Assembly: GCA_012064385.1 (NCBI GenBank)
Contig: QRDG01000528.1
Span: 136,426 to 200,425, forward strand
Source of the DNA: Puccinellia tenuiflora
Lineage: Eukaryota; Streptophyta; Magnoliopsida; Poales; Poaceae
Direction of reading: 5' to 3'
Length of the DNA: 64,000 nt
The first letter of the stretch is position 1. Every line of letters starts with the position of its first letter. Of this stretch, positions 10,337-21,900 are shown in pieces. The notes under the pieces are model-generated. The model worked only from the letters and a program-made list of their open reading frames with translations. It was not told the DNA's origin and ran no database searches. The position numbers and the translations under genes were made by a program.

Positions 10337-11461
10337 ATGCCTAGCTGGGACGACGGAGACGGCTCGAGCTCAAGCTGGTTGGGGGTAAGTTCCTTTCCCG
10401 ATTTTAGGGTTAGGGTTTCGTTCTTGATTTGGGGATTTCGTATTCTGCTCGTTTTGGTGTGTAATATGCGCCGTTCTTTGTCATCCTGCTCGTAAAGGAT
10501 ACCGTGGAGAAGGATTATGCTCCAGATACGTGCGAGGACCCCAATTTCCACGGGCTGGCGGTCGGTTGCCCCCTTTTGTGTCGCGGGCACAACCTCGAGC
10601 CGCAGAGGTGTGTTGCATTCGAAGGGACGAACACGGGCCGTAGATTCTACATGTGTTCAGTCGAAAACGTAAGTACAAATGGTAGATTTGAATACCTATC
10701 TAGTTGACATGCTGCTAGCACTAGGTTTGGAATCTGCAGTACCTATCGAGTTGAAATGCTCAACATAGATGAATTAAGTGTTCTAGGTATATTGATTGCT
10801 TGATAACCTAGATATATTAGTTGACATAGCGTAATGCAGAAATGTAGGTAGGATGAATTCATAATGTTGGTCCTATTTATCTTATTTATATTGTTGTCAA
10901 TTAGATGAATTCATATGTGATATGGTAATTAAATATTTGTAGGAAGTGAACAATTGTGGATTTGTGGCATGGGTAGATGAGGAGTGGCCAATAACACTGA
11001 AGAGTTCACTGTACAGACTATGGGGAATGTACAATGACAGCAATTCTGGTAGGATTGATGACCAGATACAGCATGGCAAGTTGATGCAGGAGCTATCTTC
11101 TGAGAAGAAGAAAATAGAGAAGAAATACTCAAGTCTAATGGATGATGTCAGCAGATTCATTGATGTGAATGTGCAGAAAACTATGAAGGAGAATTATGAG
11201 AAGATTATGTCTGGTGAAGTGGATGATTTGAAGGAGATGAAGAATAGAGTCAAAGAGGTAAACAGTGAGTTGAGTGAGCTGAAGCAGGTGCACAAATCTC
11301 AAGCAGAAGTTATGAAGGCCAATAAGCAAAAATGGGATGAAGAAAAAGAAGAACTGAAGCAGGAAAAGAAAAAACTTGAGTATGCTATGTTTGATCTGTT
11401 CAATGCTAGTAATGACAACAAGAGGAAGCTGAAGAAAATTAAGGAAATCTTAGATGAGTGA
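10337..11461 (+). CDS. GRF-type zinc-finger protein with C-terminal coiled coil, 3 exons
   Basis: Exons 10337-10384, 10498-10668 and 10943-11461, joined by GT-AG introns in phase 0, give 245 residues without a stop. Residues 40-88 carry a GRF zinc finger: CPLLC, then GRRFYMC, then CGFVAWVDEEWP across the exon 2/3 junction. GRF fingers bind nucleic acid, mainly single-stranded DNA. Residues 105-240 are rich in K and E with heptad-like hydrophobics, a long coiled coil. Single-finger GRF/coiled-coil proteins are numerous in grass genomes and often lie in transposon-rich DNA; this one sits just inside a Mutator-like terminal region (9963-10150), so it may be element-borne. The start is the only ATG in exon 1 that keeps phase. 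Its cellular role is unknown. Confidence 0.7.
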
Positions 11462-11744
11462 TTTCTGTTGTTTTCATCATGAATGACATGTGTTGAATTT
11501 GTATTGTTTGTTGAACTAGTACTGAATTTGAACAAGTAGAAGTGTGTCTATTTCTCTATTGTTGAACTTGTACTGAATTTGAACAAGTAGAAGTGTCTGT
11601 TTCTGTTGTTGAACCAGTACTGATTGTGTATTGTTTGTTAATGTTTAATTAAGTGACAGCACAAATGTTTAGGAGTAGGACAAATGTGAGAGTACCTTGT
11701 GCAGGATTAAGAGGGGAATTAGTTCATGGATAATGATGAATAAA

Positions 11745-12231
11745 GGTCGTCGATGACCCCGAGGGTTCTCGACAATCCTAATGTAATGGTTTTGAAATGA
11801 TGAGAAAAGGTCGTCGATGACCCCGAGGGTTCTCGACAACCCTAATGTAATGGTTTGAAATGATGAGAAAAGGTCGTCGATGACCCCGAGGGTTCTCGAC
11901 AATCCTAATGTAATGGTTTTGAAATGATGAGAAAAGGTCGTCGATGACCCCGAGGGTTCTCGACAACCCTAATGTAATGGTTTTGAAATGATGAGAAAAG
12001 GTCGTCGATGACCCCGAGGGTTCTCGACAACCCTAATGTAATGGTTAGGAATGATGAGAAAAGGTCGTCGATGACCCCGAGGGTTCTCGACAACCCATAT
12101 GTAATGGTTTGAAATGATGAGAAAAGGTCGTCGATGACCCCGAGGGTTCTCGACAACCCATATGTAATGGTTAGGAATGATGAGAAAAGGTCGTCGATGA
12201 CCCCGAGGGTTCTCGACAACCCATATGTAAT
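11745..12231 (+). repeat. 63-64 bp minisatellite, eight tandem units
   Basis: Units begin at 11745, 11809, 11872, 11936, 12000, 12063, 12126 and 12189 with GGTCGTCGATGACCCCGAGG. The first half of each unit is invariant and the second half varies (TAATGTAATGGTTTTGAAAT versus TATGTAATGGTTAGGAAT). The invariant part can fold: GTCGA...TCGAC and ACCC...GGGT flank a CGA loop with a 2x2 internal mismatch. The array starts about 280 bp after the GRF gene stop. Minus-strand open frames across it are by-products of the 63-bp period. Confidence 0.9.
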
Positions 12232-13369
12232 ATTATAAGCTTAACATAGAGGGCAGTGTTCACCTAAATTTACATCTCTTAGATCACATGTTCTGCCACA
12301 AGTTCTCTGTGCTGTGTTAATACCTATCACAGTTAGCGACTTAGCGTTGATTTTTCGAGCATGTATATATAGCTATTTGCATTTTTGCCCCATATCTTAA
12401 AGGTATATATGCCTTATGCATAGAAAGAGATGAACCAGCAATATTAGGGATGGCGCTCTCATGAAACTAATAATTCTGATCAATGTGAGTGATAGACTGA
12501 CAACTAGGATTTAAAATATAACTAATAGTTCTGGATTAAAGCTATGGACTATAGTAACAGGTAGTAACTCAATCTATTTGACATTAAACAAATAGTTTGT
12601 TTATGCTTAAGTTCCATTACACATCCCTTGTCTCAATTGCAGGGTCTACTAAGAGAATGCCAATCTGCACTATTTTCATTTATCTTTTCCTGGAGGTACT
12701 TACGTATATTAGTTTTTTGGAGTCTGTTCTTATGATGATGCCTATCTGTGCGCACGATCATTTTTTTTTCTAATTGCTGCCACTAGGGCTGTTACCTCAG
12801 TCGTTGTTTGACCTTTGATGGATTCCTGATGGTGTATCTGCTACCAATATTTGGTGTTGTAGGATTTGATTATGCTGTAATATCCCAGTGGTTCCTTCAA
12901 ACTATATAGTCATTGAACTGCTACCACTATAGGATTGAATTTTGATGATGAAACTTAAGGCAAGAAGAGTAGTCCTGGATGTATCCAGTTCGTCCTGTTG
13001 TGATGTGCAGATCTTCAGCGTACTGATCTTTTCAGATTCAAAAACCATTTCTTGTAGCAAAACAAAGTTTGATCATTCACGATGGGTTATCTGGTATATC
13101 ATAAGTATCTGTATTTACAAACACTCCATTGCTCTCCCACCTTGTAGCAACTTATTTTGGCAAATAAGACTACCTGATGTGTTTGTCTTCTTGATAATTG
13201 TGTTATTCGGAACATAGTTACCACATTTCTTTAAGCAAAAGAAGTTTCCACTTCTTGCGGCAGCGTGAAGGGTTTAATCCTTATCAGATTTTACCCGGCA
13301 ACATAATTTAACAGAATATCTATCAGATTTTGAAAGAAATGGTGCGGTGGGTGGTCTGGATGTTGTGTC
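12232..13369. other. AT-rich DNA between minisatellite and CesA fragment
   Basis: No exon of the upstream part of a cellulose synthase gene could be found here, although this is where it would lie. Frames are short and domain-free. Confidence 0.45.
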
Positions 13370-14129
13370 AACACCACTATTTATCCACTCACATCAATCC
13401 CACTCCTCATATACTGCATACTGCCGGCTGTTTGTCTTCTCACTGGGAAGTTCATCATCCCACAGGTGAAACTCCGCTCATTCTTACTCTTGTGTCGACA
13501 AAACTATGAAAATGCTTATGCTGACTATATGTCGGAATGTGCAGATTAGCAACATTGCGAGTATTTGGTTTATCTCCCTCTTCATTTCAATCTTTGCCAC
13601 TGGTATCCTTGAGATGAGGTGGAGTGGTGTTGGCATCGACGAGTGGTGGAGGAATGAACAGTTCTGGGTCATCGGAGGCATTTCTGCACATCTCTTTGCG
13701 GTCTTCCAGGGTCTCCTGAAGGTACTTGCTGGTATAGACACCAGCTTCACAGTCACTTCAAAGGCATCTGATGAAGATAATGATTTCGCTGAGCTCTACA
13801 TGTTCAAGTGGACAACTCTCCTGATCCCACCAACTACTATTTTAATCATCAACATGGTTGGTATCGTGGCTGGTACCTCCTACGCGATCAACAGCGGTTA
13901 CCAGTCATGGGGCCCGCTCTTCGGGAAGCTCTTCTTCGCTTTCTGGGTGATTATCCACCTGTACCCATTCCTCAAAGGGCTTATGGGCCGGCAGAACCGC
14001 ACGCCGACCATCGTTATCGTCTGGGCCATCCTCCTCGCATCCATCTTCTCGTTGCTGTGGGTTCGTATCGATCCGTTCACCACACGAGTAAAAGGCCCAG
14101 ATGCCAAAATATGTGGCATCAACTGCTAG
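13370..14129 (+). pseudogene. CESA: Cellulose synthase (CesA) C-terminal fragment, 2 exons
   Basis: Exon 13370-13465 (NTTIYPLTSIPLLIYCILPA) and exon 13545-14129, joined by a 79-bp GT-AG intron in phase 0, encode 226 residues that match the C-terminal transmembrane region of plant CesA. Motifs include GVGIDEWWRNEQFWVIGG, GLLKVLAGIDTSFTVTSKA and the canonical CesA ending CGINC. CesA polymerises glucose from UDP-glucose into cellulose at the plasma membrane. A normal protein is about 1,050-1,090 residues. The catalytic half, including the QxxRW motif, is missing: upstream of 13370 the sequence stops matching except for a possible GGL trace. The retained exons have no frame break, so loss or capture was probably recent. 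It cannot be catalytic. Confidence 0.85.
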
Positions 14130-14485
14130 GAGAGTGGAAGATATTAGGAACATAATTGCCACCCATTCGGTTGTAAGATATTAGTGCGTGATTCTGTCTG
14201 TGTTTAGAATGTTAATATGTGGTATCGTCGTATCAAATGAATGCTCTTTGGACTCTGGAGCATCGACCACATAGCATGAAGCTATGTTGAGTACTATCTA
14301 TATATATTTGGAGCCTTGATTCAGAACAATCGTGCTGACTATGTTCCAGTAGCGAGAGTAAAGAAGGCAAGATCATAACGTGCTCAGAACAAGTTTATTA
14401 GATGATCGACAATCAGTGACATTGTTCCTAGGACCAGCAAGATCAAGTTGAATTTGATATAAATATGAAATGTCACGGCATGAGC
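14130..14485. other. Flank of the CesA fragment, possible 3' UTR
   Basis: AT-rich, noncoding. It could be the retained CesA 3' untranslated region; nothing else is recognised before the hAT target duplication (14478-14485). Confidence 0.35.
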
Positions 14486-15207
14486 CAGGGGCGAAGCTCC
14501 CCATAGGGCAAGGTAGGGAAGCCGCCCTACCTTGATTTTTCGCGAAATCATTGTTATGTATATGTTTTTTCTGAATATTTTGAGTGGTCGAACGTTAAAA
14601 ACGGATATCGTATGAGAAAGTTATGCTTATTTTAATAAAAACTGTGCAAAATCGATTCCGGACTAAAAATAAGGACAAGATCTAGCCTAATCAGAAATCA
14701 ACACTTTCTATTGAAAGGTGTCAATTGCGTAGAAAATGACATCACAATTCTAAGTACGGATGAAATGATAACAAATACATGAAAACAAGAAAAGGGGGGA
14801 GAGTGAAGGTCACTATATAGTAGAAACCTTATACTATATTGCCATAGCCTTTATTATTACCAATTTTAAAAAATTGTTTAATTGATTTATCTTAAGAGGT
14901 TTTTGGAATTCTATTGTCTTGATGACTATAGAAACTCGTTTTATAGATTTAATGTGAATAACCTTGCTCGTATTACAAAGATTTGATGATGATCTAAATT
15001 GAGTAGGGGCCTATCAAAAGTATTTATCGAGAAAATAATGATAGATTTTCCATTGGTATGTCTTAGATTTTACTTATAGTGAAAGATGTTTATATTTCTA
15101 TATACTAAATGATTATGAATCATATATAGTGTCTTGATTTTATTTCAGTATATGCATAATTTTTTTGAGTTCGCCCTACCTCAAAACTTTTTCGTCCTTC
15201 GCCACTG
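14486..15207. mobile_element. Non-autonomous hAT element, 722 bp
   Basis: The ends CAGGGGCGAAG and CTTCGCCACTG form an 11-bp inverted repeat with one mismatch, flanked by a perfect 8-bp target duplication GCATGAGC at 14478-14485 and 15208-15215. CAGGGGCG-type ends and 8-bp duplications are typical of grass hAT elements. Subterminal GCCCTACC/GGTAGGGC motifs lie at both ends. There is no transposase frame. Confidence 0.85.
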
Positions 15208-15215
15208 GCATGAGC

Positions 15216-16189
15216 TGAGATGTTGATTGAGGTTTCTATTCCATTTGATGTTCATGATATAGCAAGTTAGGTTAGAACAACCTTTTGGAAGTATGTAGTC
15301 TAAAGATTTTTTTTTTAAGAAAAGACATTCACATTGTCATCGGATTAGATAGAATAGATGTTTTAATTACAAGTGCATTCTCATAACGTGCCAACTGATA
15401 GAAAGACAAAAAACACACGCGCACCCCAAAACTATGTGTCTCTTGGACCTTGCGTGTCTGGGTACGCGCGCTGCGCTATCTTCTTCACCAAGGTCGCCAC
15501 GGCGTCGGGCACGGGCAGGAGTGTGAATAGTAGTCTAAAGTTTGTTAGGTTAGAAATAACCTTTTAGAAATATCTTTGTTAGTGCATTGTTGGAGTAGTG
15601 TAAATATGAAACAGTCCACGTATTTATCGAATAGGAAGGTACTCATAGGACCTACAGGTTTAGATCTATGTGTTTTGTAAAATGTTCAAAAACCTAAAGT
15701 GTTAATCACGGTAGTGGCTTAGATGAAAACGCCTGCAATTCTATCACGCCGGTCACGTTATGCCAAAACGAAATGTCGCCGGCGAGGCGAAGCTCGCATA
15801 TCCGTCTAGTGTACAATTTAATTGTGATTCTTGCCCGTCACAGGCCGCCAACCGCCGCCATCGATTCCACCTCCTTTGCCGGCGAGCCCATCGAGAGTGG
15901 GACAAGATTTGAGAAGTCAGGCGGCTGGTGTCGGAGGAAGGAGATGTTGACTTTTTGAATTTTTTATTGCTAGATTTTTTTAATTCGGATGACAAGTGGG
16001 CCTTCTTTGTTAGAGAGCAACGAATTATTTAATTTAGAAATTAATTTTTTTTAGGAGCCAAACAGGTCTAGGGTCCAAAATAGATCGGGATTGACAAGTT
16101 CAGAGTGCCAATTTGGGGGATTCAAAGTTAAGGGCTTCATATCGCTTTCATCTACAAGTTCAAGATTTGTTTTGGATTTTTTTCTTTAG
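15216..16189. other. AT-rich intergenic DNA with small GC-rich islands
   Basis: No full gene. A GC-rich patch at 15432-15521 reads on the minus strand as about 30 codons (PVPDAVATLVKKIAQRAYPD) ending in TAG, which looks like the last residues of some coding exon, family not recognised. Another at 15775-15910 is unassigned. Confidence 0.35.
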
Positions 16190-16290
16190 AAAAGTGTAAA
16201 TTACGACTATTAGTTGCTAACTGAATTCGATATGGGAAATGCAGATGCTATGCATGTACACACTGACTGGTGACTGGTATGTACAATTTA
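16190..16290. repeat. Second copy of the end of block A
   Basis: About 100 bp matching 9225-9310, including GAAATGCAGATGCTATGCAT and ACACACTGACTGG. It ends in a small tandem GACTGGTGACTGG not present in copy A. Confidence 0.7.
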
Positions 16291-16330
16291 ATTGTGATCA
16301 GAATGTGAAGAGGAAGGAGGCCACTGTGAT

Positions 16331-16674
16331 CCAGAGAGGTAGAGGGAGAAGAGAAGGGGGAGACCCACATGAGAGAAGAGAAAAAGAAAAAGGGAAGAAA
16401 AGAAGAAAAGAAAAAGGATAAAAAGAGGGAGCCTGAAAGTGGGACCGGAACCTAACGGCGTGAACTGCCCGCAGTCTCCCATTTGCCACCTAAGCCTGAC
16501 AGTGGGCCAGGTTGGTCAGAAAACGTGTTAAAACGACAATTAGTGCTATATGTCAACAACCAGCCCCAATATTGTTAGTTTTCAGACAAATTATGCAACG
16601 TTGGTAGTTTCCTGACACCGCCGCCCCAAATGTGGTAGTTTTTTGTCATTTTCTCTCCAGAGAGGTAGAGGGAG
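16331..16674 (-). mobile_element. Insertion bounded by an 18-bp direct repeat, with Mutator-like terminal motifs
   Basis: CCAGAGAGGTAGAGGGAG occurs at 16331-16348 and again at 16657-16674. Between them lie a long purine tract (16350-16430) and the inverted counterpart of the 9963-10150 region, with GTGGTAGTTTTTTGTCATTT near the right end. It may be a small independent element or the right end of a larger Mutator-like element that starts near 9963. The direct repeat is longer than the usual 9-bp Mutator duplication. Confidence 0.4.
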
Positions 16675-16854
16675 GAAAAGTAATGTGGCAGAAAAAAGTC
16701 GAAGAGGTCGAATGTGTGATCAAATATATGAAGAATGAAAGGAAAGAAATGCATAGAGGAGATGAGAGGAAGATACAAGAAGGAGCTACGATTTGTACAA
16801 CAAGGGAAAATTAAAATGCCATGAACACCGTAATAAAACTATGATTGTGTGATC

Positions 16855-17080
16855 GTCCTTAAGAAAACACCGGTTAGCATTATCCTGTACATATTGGCAG
16901 TCCATGTGTGTGGCCAGTTCTGGCTCATGCGTAGTAGCAGCAAAGCGAAATGATTAGACACAACAATAATTCTTACCTCAATCAATAAGAAAAGCCAGGG
17001 TTCATCGATCAATCAACATGGCTTTGACGAATTGAGACGTCGAGTTGGAAAGCTCTTCACGAATTGAGACGTCGAGTTGC
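16855..17080. repeat. Duplicated block, copy B, first segment
   Basis: It matches 8315-8475 (CACCGGTTAGCATTATCCTG, CATATTGGCAGTCCATGTGT). It ends in GAATTGAGACGTCGAGTTGG followed by AAAGCTCTTCACG (17030-17062); the same 33 bp recur at 17931-17963, immediately before the next segment of copy B (17964-18065, matching 8535-8640). The DNA between the two 33-bp copies therefore looks like an insertion into copy B. Confidence 0.6.
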
Positions 17081-17082
17081 GC

Positions 17083-17835
17083 ACCAATTACCAAGAGAAG
17101 GCTGTAAGAATAAAGTTTGTAATAGCTGGAATGTTTCTTTCCCTGAATTTGTAATGAACGCTATGGCTTTTGACTTTGGAGGTTAATTAATAAAGATGCA
17201 GCCTATTTGATCTCAAAAAAAAAAAAAAGACAGGTCATCGAGAACCAAAATAATTTGCCTCTATCTCTGGTCAGCTCATATCCACTGATATGCCTGTGCC
17301 CGCCGAGAAATTTATACCGCCAAACATAGATGAATCAAATAAGATAGAGATTTAATCATGCCCCTCTTGAGATGGTGTTTAGTTTTCCGCCAGTATTTCC
17401 CTACCGGTCTTCCCCTATAAAATACACGGACGTACCGAGCTCCTGATTATTTTCCGACGAATTCTGTCGTTTAGGCCCCGCTTGGTTTGCCGGTTGATTT
17501 TCCGCTCCGTAATTCTCTACCGGTCCTGGCTTGTAAAATATATGGACCATCTTAGGTCCGTATTTTTTTTGACACTTTCCGGCCCGAATCCGACAATCCA
17601 AACGAGCCCTTAGAGGAAAAAAAACGACCATCCAATCGGGGCCTCAATGAATTAAGCCGGCCATGAAATGCATGACGCGCGTGTTGCTTCCAAAACCTGC
17701 AATGGACAGAGATCGACGACAAACAGTGGATGGACACAAGAATTTCCGGCGCACCAACGTCCGCACTGACGGATTTCTGATTACTCGAGCACCAACTCGA
17801 TGGAGCAATGGAGTACAGGGGGTGAGCTTTTATAG
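17083..17835. repeat. Tandemly duplicated segment, copy 1 (LINE-like tail, poly(A), MITE)
   Basis: Runs from the 3' end of an RNase H-like coding remnant through AAAGATGCAGCCTATTTGAT and an A-rich run (17216-17228), then about 600 bp that are nearly identical to 23200-23815. It includes the PIF/Harbinger-like MITE at 17474-17609. It is the copy without the Helitron and so preserves the unoccupied site at about 17186. Confidence 0.75.
17474..17609. mobile_element. Small PIF/Harbinger (Tourist)-like MITE, copy 1
   Basis: The ends GGCCCCGCTTGG and CCAAACGAGCCC are imperfect inverted repeats flanked by TTA on both sides (17471-17473 and 17610-17612), the usual target of this superfamily. It is 136 bp and noncoding. 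The second copy at 23453-23588 arose by duplication of the whole segment, not by separate insertion. Confidence 0.6.
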
Positions 17836-18227
17836 CCGCTTGTCATGTCTCTGAGATGAGAGCACGACAGATTCGGCGGGATACAGTGGATTACCACGAT
17901 TTGGAGGAAGAATCGGACGATTTGGAGGACGAATTGAGACGTCGAGTTGGAAAGCTCTTCACGCTAAAAGACAAATAAACTCAACTATCCACTCAAATTT
18001 GTTAATTCCACAAACCAGCAACAAAAACCACTTCCCTCCATAACATTTCAGAAAAGACCACCACTTCCCTCGCGTGTCGGATCTGGAGAGGGTTGAGCTG
18101 CTAGCCTGCCGCCGGCCGGGCTGTTCAACTGGCAAGTGAAAGGGGTGTGTGAGGAAGCTGGTTCTGGAGACGGATTGTGCTGCTGTGGTGAGTAAATTGA
18201 AGAGCGTGGAGATGGATCGCTCGGGCC

Positions 18228-18425
18228 ATGGCCCCCCTGGTCGAAGAGATCAAGTCGCTCCTTGGAGCATTCGAGAAAACTTCGGTCAAACACGTGCGCC
18301 GTTCTGACAACGGAGTTGCGCACCAATTAGCAAGAGAAGGCTGCAAGAATAAAGTTTGTAATAGCTGGAATGTTTCTTTCCCTCAATTTATAATGAACGC
18401 TATGGCTTTTGACTTTGGAGGTTAA
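18228..18425 (+). pseudogene. RNase H-like tail, probable LINE or RVT_3 fragment
   Basis: A 65-residue open frame contains the phrase VRRSDNGVAHQLAREGC, which is typical of the C-terminal part of plant RNase H-like (RVT_3) domains found in LINE elements and their derivatives. Only this tail exists. Just after the stop the Helitron is inserted; on the other side (23150 onward) the original 3' tail with its A-rich run continues. The same tail, missing its first part, is at 17083-17190. Confidence 0.55.
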
Positions 18426-18960
18426 CTAGTGGAATTTGGTGCGGCGGCACGCCGCACCCTTGATGAGAAATCGGAATATTAGTTTAGTTTCTATTTATTG
18501 TGGGAGTAAAATGTTTTTTTGTTGAGTAATTGCATAAGGTATTGTTTGAAATGGAGGTTATGGTGCTTAATTGTTAAAACGGAGTGGAAACATTAAAACA
18601 ACAGAAATAGCATTTAGGTAAGTGATTTAATAAACGTTTAAATAAATCAGTCCTTACAATTAGTGTTCCAACTTGTTGAATTCTTGCAAAGACAAACGAA
18701 TATTTTTACTGATTAAGAACGAATTACAATGTCTTTACAACTTTATTACAACAAATTGAAATTCAAAAAGGGAATTTACAATTGTTTCCTAAACTAAAAT
18801 GTCTTGTATTCATATTTCTTATTCTTGATAATCATTCTAATATTGTTTTTACTGCAAAGCAAAAGAAAAGCAAAAAACAAAAGAAAACAAATAAAAAGAT
18901 GGGTTTAGGATTAGTATTACTCTCAGTCTAGCAATAAGATGTATTGCTATTTGCATCATT

Positions 18961-21900
18961 GAGTTTAATTAGGCGTCTAAGTAGTATAGTATCTGTTCTT
19001 AAATCAGCACCTTTAGCCTCAAGACATCCTTATTGGTTGGATTGTCACACAAATCCACTCGGCATGCGAAAGAAATGTATACAAACAGCACAACACCACC
19101 ACCATAGTTGATAAGAGGTTGATGCTTTATTTCTCTAGCAAAATGAACTGCTAGTTACACATGGAGTAGGGTGGTGTATATTTCCCTCAGATAGGCATAG
19201 AAGTGCTATGCTAGTTCATCACAGGGATTTAAAATGAAGCACATCACCTGTTCTAAATAAATTTTGGGCCTCTGCCCGTGCATCATAGGCAGGGGAGGTA
19301 AGTCCACAAATCTGAGCAAAGGCACATAAGCAATTGCTGGTTGTTCACATCTGTTGGTAGCATAGGTCCAGCGCATGGATTGCTGGGCACAAATTCCACA
19401 GGGAAAAGCACCTCAAGCACAAGCCAGTGAACCAGAAAACTGGATTAGCTAAGTATGAATACTTTTGTTCATCAACAGAAGCATAGGAGAGCATTAAAAA
19501 ATTCCTTAGCTAAATTTATTAGCTTGCCTCTGTGTAACTCAAATAGAGGCATCACAGCATGCATAGCTGAAATTATTTAGTTGTAGAAATCATTTCACAG
19601 TTGCATAGAGCAGATCACAGTCGAGTTTAATTAGGCGTCTAAGTAGTATAGTATCTGTTCTTAGATCACCACCTTTAGCCTCAGAACACCCTCATTGGCT
19701 GGATTGTCACACAAATCCACTCGGCATGCGAAAGAAATGTATACAAACAGCACAACACCACCACCACCATACCTGATAAGAGGTTGATGCTTTATTTCTC
19801 TACCAAAATGAACTGCTAGTTATACATGGAGTAGGGTGGTGTATATTTCTCTCAGATAGGCATAGAAGTGCTATGCTAGAACAGTGCACGGAGCGCGGAG
19901 AGGCTGGGATTTAAAATCAAGCACATCACCTGTTCTAAATAAATTTGGGCCTCAGCCTGTGCATCATAGGCAGGGGAGGTAAATCCACAAATCTGAGCAA
20001 AGGCACATAAGCAGTTGTTGCTTGTTCAGATCTGTTGGTAGCACAGGTCCAGCACATGGATTGCTGGGCACAAATTCCACAGAGAAAAGCACCTCAAGCA
20101 CAAGCCAGTGAACCAGGAATCTGGATTAGGTAAGTATGAATACTTTTGTTCATCAACAGAAGCACAGGAGAGCATAAAAAATTCGTTAGCTAAATTTATT
20201 AGCTTGCCTCTGTGTAACTCAAATAGAGGCATCACAGCATGCATAGCTGAAATTATTTAGTTGTAGAAATCATTTCACAGTTGCATAGAGCAGATCACAA
20301 TCGAGTTTATGTTCTTAGATCACCACCTTTAGCCTCAGAACACCCTCATTGGTTGGATTGTCACACAAATCCACTCGGCATGCGAAAGAAATGTATACAA
20401 ACAGCACAACACCACCACCACCATACCTTTTTTTAGAAATGGGGAGTTACCCCAGCCTCTGCATCGAAAAGATGCATACGGCTTTTTTATTATTTATTCA
20501 ACAAAAACTGGCAAAAAGCCTTACAACAATCAAACAAACCGAAGCCGCCAAACCTGGTGATAAAACACCGCCTACTCGCACAACGATAGAAAACAAACGG
20601 GGCCTTGTTCCCCGATCATAACCATCGCCGGCTCAACGGCTAAATCCAAATACATTGCCTTGTGCACATGCTTGGGAAGGAGCCACCGCCATCTTCCACG
20701 AACCCATCTCCGGAGTGTAGATCGAAGCCAAGACCCATGCCAGGCCTGCTGCCGACGCCGCCACAGCGACAAACAGTGCCACCACCCTACGCGTGTCCAT
20801 CATCCCATGTCCGTCGCCGAGGCTCCGCTGCACCACGCCGCCGAGACACGCCGTCATCGATGCGGTAGATACAACACCGCTCCACCATAGATACCATCCA
20901 CTGGTCCCTCGGACCGATGCACGCCTCCAAAAATGATGCCCCCAAGGGGGGTACGACACAGGAGCGCCGCCATCATTCGATCGACAGATCAAGGGTTTCC
21001 CCCAGAGGCTGCGGAGAGACGTCTGGAGCTTCTCCACGACGATGCCTTCAAGAAGGAGACGACAGCGAAAGAGCCGCCATCGCCGGCTTTGGCAACTAGC
21101 CGACATCAGGGCCTTCACCCGGATTTGCTCCTCGAACCTCCATCTGGCATCATGTGCACCGGACCGCCACCTTCAGAGAACTCGACTCTGGCCGGAAAAA
21201 GCCAGACGCATCAGCCAGCAGAACCGGATCACTGGAGCTTGCCGCCTTGTAGCCATGGCGCCCGCGGCGATCGACATCGCCAAGACGAGCGTCACCTAGA
21301 CTTCATAGGCTGGAGCACGAAGAACTCCACAGCCGCACCGCCAGCCTCTGGACGGATGAAACGCGCCGCCCGACGCGCCGATCTGCCTTGCGCGGAACCG
21401 CGCCGCCAAAGCCACGTCGATCCGCCTCGAGCCGATCCGCTCCGTCGGTGCTGCACTCCTCCGATCCACGCCGCCGGGTGCGGCGCCGAACCACCGAGAA
21501 GCGCCGCCGGTGCCGATCCGTCGACGCGAGAGCCCGCACCACCACCATACCTGATAAGAGGTTGATGCTTTATTTCTCTAGCAAAATGAACTGCTAGTTA
21601 CACATGGAGTAGGGTGGTGTATATTTCCCTCAGATAGGCATAGAAGTGCTATGCTAGTTCATCACAGGGATTTTAAATCAATCACATCATCTGTTCTAAA
21701 TAAATTTGGGCCTGAGCCCTGTGCATCATAGGCAGGGGAGGTAAATCCACAAATCTGAGCAAAGGCACATAAGCAGTTGTTGCTTTTTCACATCTGTTGG
21801 TAGCACAGGTCCAGCACATGGATTGTTGGGCACAAATTCCACAGGGAAAAGCACCTCAAGCACAAGCTAGTGAACCAGGAAACTGAATTAGGTAAGTATG

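Noticed and set aside
11669..12219. Minus-strand protein-like repeats across the minisatellite
   Set aside because: The 63-bp unit is a multiple of three, so a frame stays open by itself; frames break where the unit is 64 bp, and nothing suggests a start, splice site or domain.
17401..17631. Conserved 76-residue minus-strand protein, identical at 23380-23610
   Set aside because: Identity reflects a recent DNA duplication; the frame spans a MITE and has no domain, so it is not evidence of selection.
20633..21118. 161-codon minus-strand frame in the retroposon as a host gene
   Set aside because: It lies fully inside an insertion with target duplication and has no known domain.
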